64,000 bases of DNA from Vesta saturnalis (lineage: Eukaryota; Arthropoda; Insecta; Coleoptera; Lampyridae): NCBI GenBank assembly GCA_036346205.1, contig JARFJB010000902.1, forward strand, positions 3,061,001 through 3,125,000. The letters are read 5' to 3'. The notes under the pieces are model-generated. The model was given only the letters and a program-made list of their open reading frames with translations, was not told the origin of the DNA and did not search any database. Below are positions 9,340 to 23,253 of the stretch, piece by piece; positions within the stretch are counted from its first letter, which is position 1, and each line of letters begins with the position of its first letter. The position numbers and the translations under genes were made by a program.

Positions 9340-12300
9340 TTTTCCCCATAAGGTCATCGCACTAGTGTTAAAATACTTTTCCGAGCAAACTATACATTAA
9401 TAAAAAATTACTTTTCTCATCACCAAAATAATATTTATCTAACATGAATTCAAAATCCGAAATTGTTTAAATCAAGTTACATACTAAAACAGAAAACAGG
9501 ACCACGCGGAAGTTTTTCTACACTATTACTCGATTATTTAGGATACATAAAGGTGCAAATAGGCTGAGCCAAAATAATGTTCCGTAAACTCCACTAATTC
9601 TAAAATTCGGCACTGGACGTTTTATCAAAACCACTGTAATATGACACCTACTTTACAGATAACAGCACAAATTCTTAGAAAATCCTGTGATCCTTAACGA
9701 TAAGTAAGAGCAAGATAAATAAAAAATTCTTACAATTTTAAACTTTATCCAGACAGATGATAAGGATACAGTTACATAACATTAGCTACTCAGGTGAACA
9801 CAAGGTATATTCTTATCGTGCTATTAACCTGTTGTATCATATTAATTTGTTTAGTTTTGTCAACGATGACATTATATTTTAGTACTAAGATTAAAAAAGA
9901 CACCCAATTGATAAGATATGTAAGTCATATTGTTTTATAAGCTCGTTAGTCAGATTTCGCAAGTGTCGTTATCTATAAAATGAACTTACGAGCTAAATTG
10001 AAATTATCACATACATGACGTTTACGCTTGAAATGTGATGGCCAGAATTTGAAATTCAACACGTCATATTCCAGGATAATTTTGGATTGGGATACCCCAG
10101 CCTTCAGCTGTGCTAACCTGGAATTAAATTGTGCAGTATCAACTTTGCTGTTTTATAAGCAATCACCTGAAATGTTTGTTATCCATTTCGGTACTTAATG
10201 TTGTTAACTTGAGAGACTTTGCTCGAATGTACATGTTCAATTTCCCTAGTAAACTAAGTTCAATAAGCACATGAGAAACATCAAACTAACGTTGATGTTA
10301 TTGATTCAAAACGCCGTGTATCTATACTTAATGACATATTCTGTGAGATAAGTGTATGTTGACTCATAAATTACCGATTTATAATGTAAATAACTTTTTT
10401 AAAAATCATAGCGCACAAGATCACACTACTATATTGATTAATGTCTTCTGGTAGGAAAGCACTGGTGTTATCGTATAAATGATTGTATTTGTATTTGTTG
10501 CATTAACATTCATTCTTGTATTTTATAGGGATAAATTTGAATATTATTTACATCTATATAGTTATTTAAATGCATTTATACTGTTATCAAATACGTGACG
10601 GGTAAGAGTGGCCCAATATCTGCATCAGCCAGCCTAAATCCTATGTAAAAAATGATTCACGGTACCGTCTACCTTTTGTCAGGTTTTTTAGGGATTTTTC
10701 CTCATACTCATATAGCGGCATGCTCACTTGGTGTACGACCATCATGTGCGGCTATTTAGGCGAATGATCATCCGGACCTCGGCCATCCTTAGTCTACTAT
10801 GCATTTATACGTATTGTATGTATATATGTACGCTGGGACTTCATAGCTGTGGCTGAATGAGCGTAAAAAGCTCGAGTAACCAGCTCTATCCTTCGTTGCT
10901 TTCCTTTCCTTCCTGCCAAAAGAGCATCTATACCCAACCGTTCAAATTTAGCCAAAAGAACCTCCTACGTCTCCATCAAAATTTACAGCCAAGGCTAGCG
11001 ATGTAACTAATCACACATTTTGACCTGTCACTTCCCCTAATTGCCCCCATGAAGTTCATGTTCCTTGTACAAGCCGAGAGCCGCACACAACCTAATTTCG
11101 TACTATCGCGTATGTTTCGGTAACACAAACAATAGCACCTGGAGCCCCTTTACTACGAAGTACTCCAATAAACTACATACTACATCATTATACTAGGTGT
11201 AAATTCCTCAGTGCAACAAATTTTCGCAATCGAGTGTGTCCGCGGAGCCGTTACACCTACTGCACGTCGCATGCGAACATGGACATTTGGACATGTGCAA
11301 ACTATTGTAACTAACATGGGAACTGAACCTGTAAATACCTTTATATCATTCAGCTTCTACCCCAGTAGAGCCATGGTGTATCAATTTACAACTATTTATC
11401 CATAAATACCTCCATATTTTTCTCACCAACCCCTGCAGTTTATTATTGTATTTGTTTTATTTGTTTATTGTTTGTAATAATTTCATAAATTGTTGTTGTT
11501 GGCATTATAAGCTTAAAACCATCTCCATTTTTACCTTTCAATCTACGTATGCATATGAGGTATGACCAGCTTCAACACAAAACAGCCACATCTACTGAGC
11601 TTTGGCGTTGACAACCTCAATCATTCAAAAACGTTCCTACGCGAGCTATCGTAACGCTACACAAAAAGCCTGTACATACCGATCGACAGCCTTGTCACGC
11701 CTAACTGGTACTGCAGTCATCTGGTAGCAGCCAACATGACTTCCAACCTACATACGCCGATTTCAGGTGTTTACAGGTATACAAGTCCGACGATTCAAAA
11801 GGATATGCATGTAATAAATAAGAGCTTTAAACTGAAAAGCAAACGGTAGCAACTTGCGGAATAAACACGTATAAAACTTGGCATAAACGAGCATTTGCAG
11901 GATCCTAACAGTTGTCATGGTAACGGAGCTACTGTCGTAAAAGACGGCCCAATCTGTAACACCGCCTCTCTACACACCACTGACATAGCCAATATCGAAA
12001 ATGTACGGCTCCATTCTTAACTTGATACTGAGGCGACACATAACTTGATAATTTAGTGCCAGAAACGCAATCTATCTCAGACAAATCAGCGCAAATAGCC
12101 GATACAGGCCAGCGTCTAGATGTTGCACATAAAAGCAACCTGAAATATATGTTAGAAACCCAACTGTTAACGCAATGGTATTACGTTAGCTGAAAACGGC
12201 GCCCCATCATACACTGGTACAAATCGCAAAACTCAGATCTTCACCATAGATACACACAAATCTTCGCTGTACCAAGCACACGAGTGCGATAATATTCTCG

Positions 12301-14384
12301 AAAGATCCCCACTTTCAACCGCTCCCCCAGATCACGACAAGCACGCGTGGCGCTGTTGAACTCGACACGCGCGTCAAAGGATCCCTAAGGAAAGTTTCCA
12401 TTATATGCGGAGGACCTAGAAGTGGTAAATCATCACTCCAAACTCCAAAACCAGCTACTTCTGCTCTTGAACAGAATACTCGACACAATAAACTGAATGC
12501 CGTCACGTAATACTTTAAAGCCCAAAAATCGATTCAGACGAAGTATAGCGTGGCGGGTAGGGGTGGCTTAAACTTCAAGTACTGGTAAGAAACGCACCCC
12601 ACCACCAAGAATAATAGCCTGACACCGAGCCGTTAAACCAAAACCTACAACTGCAGTAATTTTTGCAAAATGGAACCACAACTAAATCAATCGGTCAAAC
12701 ATACCTGGTGTTAAAACATCGCTGAGGTTAGGGAAATAGCTGATCACACTTTCCACACTACAACCCGGTGCACAAACTGGGTTAAATCCCCCTTCTAGTA
12801 TCCACGCAAGACGGGTAACCGCACAAACAACGCCGCGCTTTTGTTGCCGCCATGTCGGTACCAGCTTAAGCTAGTCCCAGGTTATCTCGTGTACTCACCT
12901 TACGAAAATACTAGCACTTGGTGTCCTTTACTGCACAGCCTTAAGGTAAGCTGCGTGCCATCTAATTACACTTCGTCCACGTCCTGTGAGTGCTGCAGTC
13001 ATAATCGGGTGTGAACTATTGGACATAGTGCACGTCGTAGTAGTGGTAGCCTCATGGGTTTCATTTTATACTCTATTGGCTTATGGTATGATCTACGAGA
13101 GTCACAGAAAACCAAGCAAAGTAGTCAGGTTGATCTACTATTCAAGGAAGTATTTTAAATTCTCTGTCTCGTATGGTCAAGTTATGAAAAAATCGTTCAC
13201 ATACTTGGTTTATATCGAGACGTGGTTGGTCATTTTTTTCCATACTATTAATCTGCAGACAATGATTTTTGTCGTCACGGCGGATTTGACTAAATTACAT
13301 CGGTAAGTCCTTGTTTGACAATCATAAGGAGCTACGCAGCAAATATTCTGGCGCTCTCATCCTGCCCAGCCCGTGCGTTCATAATAGTTTAACACGGTGA
13401 TTTATAGTACAGTCTCTGATGCATTTCATGCAATACGTTGTTTATTCGAATTGCCGCGCGAAAACGCATCATCTCACCTCACCACGTTTTGTGTCATCAG
13501 AAGAGACTTTTATGTCGAAGAACTGTTGCACAGAAACGATTTCCAACAGTTACCATGAAATCATCGAAATTCTCCAGTCAGTTGGTTTCGAAACATTCTA
13601 ATGGGTTTCAAACGATGAAGCAGTTGTATTCAGCATTCTGAGTTGTCCAGTTTGAAACCTATTATGTCTGGACTGACTACAAAAGCATTGTGTTGGAATC
13701 GCCATTCCGGTATAGACAGGAATACTAAAAGAAACGTCCTTTCCGATATCGCTCAAATCGTCAATTCATTGGGTTTTCTCGTTCCTTGTACGATTTTGTC
13801 TAAAATGATATAGAAATTATAGCAGCTAAGCTTAAGTTAGTACCAATCCGTACCTTCCGATATATTAACGCATTGGCAGCAATTTAGATGTGAATTTCGT
13901 CATTTGATCACTCTCGCTATCACTCGACATGTAAAACTGAAGGATGCAATTTTAAGCGAAATACAGGGTCAATAAACCATCTATGTCATGTCAATTAGTC
14001 CAAACGACATACCAGTTAATTTAATCTAAGATTAACCTATTAAACAATCTCACTATATTGCGTCTTGAGCATTATGAAACGTTCCTTTTGTCTCGTTTTG
14101 TGACTATACTATTCTGCTTGTATGATTTGTATGCAGCCCACGGTAACCCCGTTGGCCTAGCCTCGTAACATCTGTCCCCGTAATCTCTTAACGTATCAAT
14201 TACAGAATTATCAATCCTATTCCTAAAATTGAATTAAACCTGAACTCCCCGAACTCAAAAAACCAAAAAGCGTTTCGTTTATCAAAATTTCGCAAATTTA
14301 AATAAGCTAAGGAGGACCGCATATATTTTCGGTTTATTAACAATTATAATCTCGGTTAAACTGGCGTAGTACTAGTGCACTCCC
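9340..14384. other. Gene desert with a GC-balanced block
   Basis: Five kilobases without a frame carrying a recognisable domain. From 9340 to about 10600 and again after 13700 the DNA is AT-rich. Between about 10600 and 13000 it is visibly more GC-balanced, with many CpG-containing words and no long frame. The frame at 12986-13306 (106 codons, hydrophobic stretches, no ATG) has no recognisable match. Old, unrecognisable transposon DNA is the likeliest content. Confidence 0.5.
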
Positions 14385-14399
14385 TATGAGATTTTTAAA

Positions 14400-14585
14400 T
14401 TGAATAGGAGTAAACCTCTTAATTCTCAAAGCAGTCTCGTTTTCCTGAATCCTTTCATTAACCCAGGTGGCATCATTAAAGTAGGTGGAAGATATTCGTC
14501 CTTCAGTTTTGAGAAGAAACGCCCAGTCCTTAACCTTGCTAATGATTGGAGAAAGTCAAAAACTCCCTTCTCCGTCTACATATAG
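14400..14585 (+). pseudogene. BEL/Pao retrotransposon polyprotein scrap
   Basis: The frame reads 'LNPFINPGGIIKVGGRYSS' followed by 'KKRPVL'. This is the conserved L-x-PF-x-D/N-x2-G-x2-RVGGR block at the start of the integrase zinc-binding region in BEL/Pao elements. Only about 60 residues remain. The Arg of VGGR and the Lys/Pro pair survive, but the HHCC residues that should follow are absent. It lies about 220 bp beyond the stop of the terpene-synthase-like gene and points towards it. Confidence 0.6.
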
Positions 14586-14737
14586 TGTCAACTGTTAATC
14601 TTAATCTGGTTCATGATCTGTATGTTTGTGAATAAGCTGAAGCAGAAGCTCAAAAGGGTGCCGTTAAGAACTGACCTGGCACTCCACAACTCTCTACTAT
14701 CAAAACGTACAAAACTCATACTTTGTAGAAAAAGAGA

Positions 14738-14743
14738 TTTAAT
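14738..14743 (-). terminator. Possible poly(A) signal of the terpene-synthase-like gene
   Basis: ATTAAA on the minus strand, about 62 bases past the stop codon. It is a common variant of AATAAA, and no canonical AATAAA is nearer. Confidence 0.35.
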
Positions 14744-14804
14744 ATGAAACATACTATTACATCACTTAAAATACATACGTAAAAAAAGTAAAAAAGTAAA
14801 CGTT

Positions 14805-15967
14805 TTATAATTCAAAATCTTCATACTCCTTAACATATTTTTCAATAATTATGTTAATAATTTTTGCAATTTTTGGATGTGCTTCATTTTCCATATGTAT
14901 ATTACATTCTTTAACTAAATCACATCTATAGGCACGAAACTTTCCTAGAATATCTAATTCTTCGAAAAGACTATGAATAATGTGATGACATTCAGATTCT
15001 TCCCTACCATAATTTTCTCTAAACAACTCTCTCTGCTTCTCATTGGCGTGAAGAATAGTGGTTCCGGCTATCCAAGTACTAGCTCCATTTATGATATCTA
15101 TACTATATTTTCCAAGCTTCTCATAATCACTAAAACAATCCCACATATCATTCTAAAAAAGTATAATTAAAATAGAACAAGACAATATTCATGAACATAC
15201 TTGAGATTGACGATAAACATAGAGTTTCTCAATCATCTTTTCTGACTTTAAATAGATTTTACTGTCAACGCCTGCAAAAGACATAGCTGCTAATAGTGGT
15301 ATCACGTACATTATAAAGCCACTTTTATATTTTACACTTGTATAGAAAGAATCTAATGACAGTAAGTTTAAATCACGTGTCTTTTTAAAATTAGCCTGAA
15401 GTAGTGTATCTATTGTTTGACCAAAACAAGTACATTTTATTAACCGGTTAAGGAGATAGAACAGTTCAGGATAAGAAGAATGACTTCTAAAGTACTTTTT
15501 AAGAATTGATAAGGACCCTGCAAACAGTTTTTGTATGTCTAATACCGCTGTCATTTTAATGTGTGGTAGGGTATACCAACACGGTTTCTTCCACCTAGTT
15601 ATATTATAATCCATGAAATCATCGAGTAATACAAATCCAGTATCAAGCTAAAATTAAAATAGTCTAAAAACAGTTTAAATTTCAACATGAAAAATACATG
15701 TTCAAAGCACCAAGATAACATGCATGCCAGTTTCAGATTTTCGACTGTAAGATCTTCAGGCGGTACTAAGGCTTTGTAACAATCATATAAAACTGGGCCT
15801 GAGTATAATTCTCGTTCGGGTCCATTATAATAGCACATTTCATCAAAACGTTTAATAGCTTCAGTGAGTTCTTCATTTGCTCTTGGTACAGCATCCCTTA
15901 CTGCAATTGGGTATTGTGAGATCATCATTTTTACAGTATCTAAAATTTTATTTAAATTACTAAACAT
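14805..15967 (-). CDS. Insect terpene synthase-like protein of the FPPS/isoprenyl diphosphate synthase fold (3 exons)
   Basis: Exons 15967-15698, 15647-15201 and 15152-14805 are joined by two introns of 50 and 48 nt (GTATTT..TTTTAG and GTATGT..TTTTAG), both phase 0, giving 354 residues, the normal length for farnesyl diphosphate synthase (FPPS). ATG 15967 lies in AACAATG, a good insect start. Residues 85-108 align with the helix of the first Asp-rich motif: 'LSWCFEH' is spliced to 'LDTGFVLLDDFMD', giving intact DDxxD. 'TRWKKPCWY' follows, where FPPS has TRRGQPCWY. The second motif reads NDMWD (exon 3 start) instead of DDxxD, followed by 'CFSDYEKLGKYSIDI' with the helix-H K-x5-D pattern kept. 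The GKxxRG IPP-binding loop is replaced by 'GPERELYSG' and the C-terminus is acidic. These changes argue against chain elongation and for terpene cyclisation or ionisation, as in insect pheromone terpene synthases. The frame is intact. Function is inferred. Confidence 0.88.
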
Positions 15968-16640
15968 TGTTAACAATGATGCAGAAATCCATTAAGTGAT
16001 TAAAAATAGTCATTCACTTTTCACCAAAACTGCATACAAAACTGTATAGTTTATTTATTATTTTTACTTCATCAGATAGCACTCATGCTTATCATGCTAA
16101 TCACTACGGGGTTAACCAATAGAATTAAATAATGCATTACAAGGTGCGCAAGTAAACCTTTGGGCAAGTGGTCTGTTAATGCCCGAGCCTAACGTCGATC
16201 CCTAAAAGAACTACCGCACCGTGTAATGTATTTCCGTGTCCTGCTACTTTTACATTTTACGTGTTACCCTTTCCTATCCATCCATTAATAGAACTAAACA
16301 TAAATAATCTTGAAGTAATTTTTACTCGCTACTAAGTTAGAAAGTTGACCTATCACATATATAATCAATAGCATTCATGAACTTTGAAAGACGAATAATA
16401 ACACGATCATTCCTACCAAGTATATATCTGACGGCAATTTGACAATTAGCAACCTGTTGTAGTAATAATACATAAGCCATGGCTGACGTATTTAAAAACG
16501 TCATTGCAACTAAACTTCTATCATAAATTTACATTTGCGAATAAATAAGAAGTAAGATATATTACACTATACTCCAGTAATAATGTAACTAATAATGTAA
16601 AATACTATAATCGCATATTATTTCTAATTAAAATGTCAAT
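15968..16640. other. Upstream region of the terpene-synthase-like gene
   Basis: AT-rich, with no coding frame. It would hold the promoter of the minus-strand gene. 'actatacagt' lies about 80 bp before the start codon, and the 'tgcatcattgt' near the ATG resembles an insect initiator. Neither is strong enough to name. Confidence 0.3.
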
Positions 16641-17860
16641 TCGTTATGTCATGTCAATCAATTCACGGCAAACTATCTCTTAAATATTATACAAAGTGTG
16701 GCGTTACGCGTGACCCAACATTGGTAACGTCAACAGTACATGAACTATGCGCAACCACAAGTGCCGAGTTGGACTCCGGCTCTCGCCGACCGGTCACTCA
16801 TAATCACACCATCAAGCTTTATAAGCAACTGCAGCTGCACTTAGACGCATTTTCAGTTTTACACTTCTTACAGCTAGAATTGGCTCAACTCTAACGCTCA
16901 TCCATAAGAGCGCTTATATAGCCGCCATCGGTAACCACCATTATCCATAGAGTTCGTAAAGCCATTACAATTTGATGCATTCAAATAGTGCTTCACTGTC
17001 GTCGTCAGAATACCTTGTACAGTGCCGGTCAAAACCTAGAACCCGAAGTAACGTTGATGTCGCCATATCCACCCATGCCAAAACAGACACGTAAAAATTA
17101 TCGGACCACTGTCATTTTCGAATGCGAGAGCGGGTACCTCTACAGTACCGTCGCAGCATGTTATGCAAAGGTACATTTTCGTCACTGTTAAGTTAGTGAC
17201 AACCGAGAACAAAACCGCGAACCAGACAAGAAACGCAAGCGACGTTACCACCGTGAGTAACATAAACAACGCATACAATGCAATAGTCGACTGGCCCAAC
17301 TACGAAAGCCACCTCTACAGTCCAACCACTGACACGAACCAACAAAACAATATCAAGCTATAATACCAACCGACGTAACACGGATCACCAAGGGACACCG
17401 TTATCGAAAAGTTCCAGAAGCAGACAGGTCAAAAAAATCATCCATTTCCAGTAACTATATCACCACTAAGATATGCTGTAGCGTTACGTTAGGAACAACA
17501 TCAGTAAGTTTACACAGTTAAAAAGGGATCATCTCTGGCACTCCTATAGTCCTAACAACTCGGCGCGCTCACCTAGCCGACACAATTTCGTGTACTCGTA
17601 TAGCCATTACAATTTGGTATGTTTAAATATCCACCACATTCATGACTCAACGTTCTCCACTGCCATTATCGAAACGCAGTAGCCGATCAAGACACGGAAC
17701 TTGGAGGATTGTCAAATCCGTCATCGCCATCTACTCCGAAACGGACACGTAAGAATTGTAGTAACATTCTTCGCTGTCGTTCGCCCGTTTCTGATTATGT
17801 AGACAACCTTGTAAAAAGTCCTGCCTGGAAGAATTGAATAAAATATGTCTTAGATGATCA
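16640..17860. other. GC-balanced non-coding block with a diverged internal duplication
   Basis: Two stretches, about 16950-17115 and 17600-17770, share 'gccattacaatttg', 'tcgccat.tccacc' and 'cggacacgtaa.aatt' in the same order and orientation, offset by about 650 bp. Frames in both read a short Pro/Lys/Arg-rich peptide ('PKQTRKN' and 'PKRTRKN'). No family is recognised and no long frame exists. Confidence 0.4.
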
Positions 17861-17979
17861 AACCAGTGTTATTAATGTTTAGTTAATTTGCGAGGTTTCG
17901 TCATGCCAAGAGAAGGGTACGTGGATCAGATGGTTACTCTATAACAGGTGACTAGAAGTGCTTAAATATTAACCAGGAG

Positions 17980-18740
17980 CTGTACTGTGCATTTTTAGAC
18001 TTGGAAAATGCGTTTTTTTCCGAGCGAATCGGGATAATCTCCGGAACATACTAAGTGAGCATGGCGTAAGTAAATGCCTAGTATATGAAACAAGAGCAAC
18101 ATATGCAGGTAGTCAAGCATGTGTCAAAGTGAAAGGATACTTGACAGAATACGTTAAAATAAAGCATGGAATTAAGCAAGACTGTCCGATGTCACCTGGA
18201 AAAGCATTCATGGATAAATATGTCAGGCAAACATGTGCTGGTGCAAACGATTTAATAGTGACGTAAATATACCAGTTCTGATGAATGCTGATAGTAAGAG
18301 TTCTACCAAGCAAAAAATCGACAGAGTAGGATGCCGAGGAAGCCTGATGAAGTCCGTGAGAGTGTGCACCTAAAGATAGACAAAGTTGTTAATGTTTCAT
18401 CGTAGATATGAAAAAGAAAGTAGCGAATTTATCTGTATGATGAACTTATAGAGCAAGTTGTGAAGTGGATTATGAAATTGAGTGGCATGTCAATGCATGA
18501 AGAAAAGGCATTGGCAGTATATGAACCATTATGAATAATAAGGGCTGGAAAGCGAGAGATGTTATTACGTGCAAACTTCAACTTTGTGCTAAAACTTACC
18601 CCAACAGAGGAGATACCTTTATATAGGACTTTCCGGTAACTCGGTCACGGTAGAGATGGATGGGTCCCACAGTGATACAGATGAATACAGCTGAAAGAGA
18701 AGAGAAGGGCACCAGATAGAAGGATAAAACAGCCAGCCCT
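17980..18740 (+). pseudogene. LINE reverse transcriptase relic
   Basis: Broken frames follow the order of a non-LTR retrotransposon RT. 'FLDLENAF' comes near 17995 (the LDLEKAFD motif A, active Asp region). 'GIKQDCPMSP' comes near 18170 (the GxxQGxxxSP region, here with D for G). 'VLMNADS' near 18280 sits in the place of the YADD box, now mutated. Beyond it, fragments such as 'IEWHVNA' resemble the RT thumb of RTE/jockey-like elements. Stops and frameshifts occur every 20-60 codons, so this is old. Confidence 0.65.
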
Positions 18741-18759
18741 AGATAATTAGTTAATTTGC

Positions 18760-20765
18760 CACTTTTATAGCCAAGTAACGAAAATGTTCAAGGATCTGAG
18801 CACTAGGAAAAAAAATAATTGTAAAGTATAAAGTCCCCAAAACAAAAGCGGTATATTAATTTCTAATAGTGGCAGTATATAGTTTGCATTTGTATGTACA
18901 CACATATATAGGTAATTTATTTACATTCCCCAAAAAAAGTAAAAGGGAGATAATTCCCTAAATAAATAAGTAATTCACTCGTGTTACACAAATTGTTAAC
19001 CACAGAGAATACATAAAATATTTGTGCTCTTAAATACACAATATAGCAAGCCACCCAAAGAATCTAATACTAGAATTTAGAAAATGAAATTAAGTGAAAT
19101 TTACATCCAAAAATGGTAAAGTAATATACAGAATTGCAAAGTTAAGTTATGCTAAAACATAAGTTTATAGTCTTTAATAAAATACAGCAAACAGGTAATT
19201 TAAGCATTCTCCAAGTTGTAAAGGCACATTGAATGAAAGATTATAGTAATAATACAATTGCTATGAATAACTTGCAGTAAACAAAAATAATAGAAATGAT
19301 CAGGTGGCTAACAAAACCTTTAACTCGAATCTGTTGAGCTGAATGCATCCAGTTACACAGTTTCTTACAAAACAGTGTTTAATTACATGGCTACCAATAG
19401 ACATCGTAATTTTTATACTCAAAAATTTTACCCAAAGCAATTTACTGTAAAAGCGCAAAAATTTGTGCAATAACACTTGAAGTTTTATCACAAACATGTA
19501 CATAAATCTATACAACTTTTAGGATTGGTCACAGATTAACCAAAGCATTAAGGTATCCAAAAGACACTGAATATAAGTGATTTATAACTTATCCTTATAT
19601 CCCAGCCTGTCGGAAAGTTACAATTTCAAATTTTCACAGGTGTGGAAGTCAAATTTCTTGCTAATTAGGTAATAAGTAACACACTTCATCAGCGAAACAG
19701 TATACGAATTATATACAAATGTACATATATTTACACAGCATAACAGTTTATTTAGATTGTGTACGAGAAGTATATTATGTGGCATACCAAAGGTATATTG
19801 TATAGCATACGAAAAGTACCTCTAAAATTAAATATATACAGCTAAATGAAAGCATGAATAGCACTCTTACCTTCAATGAGGTAAAGAATCAGAAAAGTAT
19901 TATTTAGTAACGTTGAGAAATGGATTCAATTAATTTCGAGTATGAGTTCCCCTAAAGTAAAAATAAAGCTAGCAACCGTTTAAGTAGGTTGTTACATTCT
20001 TACCAGCAAATCAAAAGTATAAACACAACTTCGTGGTTAGAGAAATTTTTGAGGTTAAGTTTAACCCCTTTAGCTAATTGGTTTATTGATTTTGTTAATG
20101 GATTTAGATCTTGAATCGAACCAGATTGATTGCCTGAAAGTAAAACGTGGTAGAAGAACAAAAAACCAAGCGTGACAAAAGCTCACCAGTTTTCCATATT
20201 TCCTACATATCCGATATATATCGATTGTACCCACTAATTATAGTGATTTGGCACAAAATTTAGAAAAATGTTATAAACCGATAATCATCGATGGGCTAAA
20301 TAAAGTCCAGAAAGTCACATTTTTCTTTTAGGAAACACAAAATCGCTTTTCCTTCGCCAAGCACGGACCGGAAGTAAGTGAAATTAAAAGTCAAATATGC
20401 GAATGTTAAACGGATATATACCAGTGACACCCAACACATGAAGTTGAAATATAACATATAAGTGACCATCAAAAGGGATACCTAACTACTACAGAAAATG
20501 TTTTTTTAAATTGTGAAGCGTAATATATTCAAGAAACTACAGAGATAAACTTAGAGAAATGTTATTATTTTTAGAGAAATAGAAAATTTAAAGAAACACG
20601 AGAATTCATTAATTCTAATAGATCGCAAAAATTTACTTAATAATAGAGCAAAAGTAACTAATGTAACAATGTACAATAGCGTGTTGGTTTCGCTAGTACT
20701 GTATGGACGTGAGGCCTCGATAAGTCAGTGAGACCGCAAAAATACAACACATGCTGTCGGCATTA
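18760..20765. other. AT-rich intergenic stretch, nothing recognised
   Basis: No frame above 71 codons and none with a known motif. No inverted or tandem structure was noticed. Confidence 0.5.
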
Positions 20766-20807
20766 AATTTATGCGGAGTGTATGCGGCAAAACGAGAATA
20801 AAGTGAA

Positions 20808-21607
<800 letters not shown>

Positions 21608-21719
21608 TAATTTTACTGTTCACCAGATTTAATTCATTTTAGGTTCATACAAATCATTGGCAATAGCACTAAGGAAAGTTTCCTGCCTTTTCGAAGTCAT
21701 TACAAATGGTCACGAGATC

Positions 21720-22413
21720 TAGTTCTTGGTAAATGTTCGATATGAAGTTTTTTCACATAACTTTGCCTTTCCTTTTATGTTTTAATGGTTTAAAAACAGT
21801 TAAGCCAAGGGACTGCAATGCAGTGGCAAAGTCACCATTCGAATATTTTCTTCAATTGCCTCTTCAATTATGTTCGCGCCAGTGTGAAACATGTGGCCGC
21901 CAAAAATTAATATCAGACACACATTTTTTTGATGAAATTGTTCCTAAAAGTCCTAGGCCAATTTTTTTTGTGGCGTAAGTGATACTTGAAAGGGCTTCCT
22001 TTTCTGAAGCCAACCAAGCGCCCCATACATTTGTCTCCTTATAGACAATGAGTGGTAGTAGGCTAGCACCACTATGCCCACAATACATTAACACGGTTAT
22101 ATTTTACACTACCACTAGTCACACTACACGATGGAAAATTAGTTTGTTCTACGACATTTTACCTTTGCTAGTGTCTAGGTAAAAGTCGTCTTATCAAGAT
22201 CTGGATATGGACCATATTGGTCCATATCAAATTGGGAACCCAGATGATACGACTTTTGCCTGTCACTTCCTTCAGTAAATGAAAATAAGCGGAAATCATA
22301 AAGAGATCAATACTACTTTTTTTTTGCTTGTTTCCACACCTAGAGCGTTCTTTACGGGTAGTTGGTGTGTTTTTTAAATGAATGAAACAGTTATATCCTG
22401 GAACTTTATCCAC
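21720..22413 (-). pseudogene. pogo/jerky-like DDE_1 transposase relic
   Basis: The minus frame 22094-21864 reads 'MYCGHSGASLLPLIVYKETN', the cA.A.G..lPP.iI.k strand of DDE_1 transposases, then 'SDINFWRPHVSHWREH', matching the F..W...F..H helix. The next readable piece, near 21800-21760, is 'ALQSLGLTVFKPLKHKRK', equivalent to the LQPLDV.VFgPLK motif holding the third acidic residue. About 80 residues in between, with the second acidic motif, are missing. The frame 22413-22168 upstream ('NLIWTNM') may be the decayed first-Asp region. Several stops and frame changes show it is dead. Confidence 0.6.
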
Positions 22414-22419
22414 CTTTAA

Positions 22420-23250
22420 ATGGAGTCAAGGTGTTAGACAATCTCTCAATTCCAAATCCCCACTCCTCCATTTTTTCAGACGATGTTATTTTCGCCATGT
22501 AATGGGATTGAAACTGGTCTTTCATAAGTACCACTCTTTAATCCTCGTAATCGTTTCATATGGGAAAATATAGTAAGTTTAAGAATGACTCTCTGCATAA
22601 GGTTGGTGCAAAAGGTTTTACAGCTCTTTTTGAGGATTCCTTTAAATATTTAAAACAAATTTCCTTTTTTATATGTACACACCATATTGTTAACACTATA
22701 ACAAATAAGAGGCTGTAGATAGGTACCTGCATCCTAATATTTTATATAAAACTGGCGCAATAACTTCCCTTGTGAGGCATTATTGTGCGATAAGGGTAAC
22801 CTTTCCATTATAATTACCATAGTATGCATAAATACTGCTAGTGAGTTTCTAGATACGCTAAATATTGTCTATCATACATACCTTAAAATAATACACTTTT
22901 TGGCACAAGGATTTATAATTAATATTGTACCATCTGCTTTAGTGCATGATTGACCTCTAACGATACACTGATGAGAAAACTTACAACGTGCTTGTCGCTC
23001 AGTTTCTCAGCTACGCTGGCGCATATATTTATCTTTGTTTAACGAATACCACTTAATACTCTAACAGGCCATATACTCATAAGAGCATCAGCCCGGAAAG
23101 GCAATTTGCGCACACCGCACAGTTCAGTGATGTGGGCGGGGTTCTTACTTAATCTAAAAGTGTATCGACCATTTTTATCAATAATATACAATAATTGTGT
23201 CTATAATTTCAAACGTGCGAATTTTATTAACTCGTATTATGATTTAAACA
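22420..23250. other. Intergenic, nothing recognised
   Basis: AT-rich with short frames only. The stretch 22990-23160 is slightly more GC-rich and has no identified structure. Confidence 0.45.
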
Positions 23251-23253
23251 ACA

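Noticed and set aside
12986..13306. 106-codon hydrophobic frame
   Set aside because: No ATG at its start, no splice context and no recognisable domain; likely chance in a GC-balanced block.
14973..15170. Plus-strand 65-codon frame
   Set aside because: Antisense shadow of exon 3 of the terpene-synthase-like gene.
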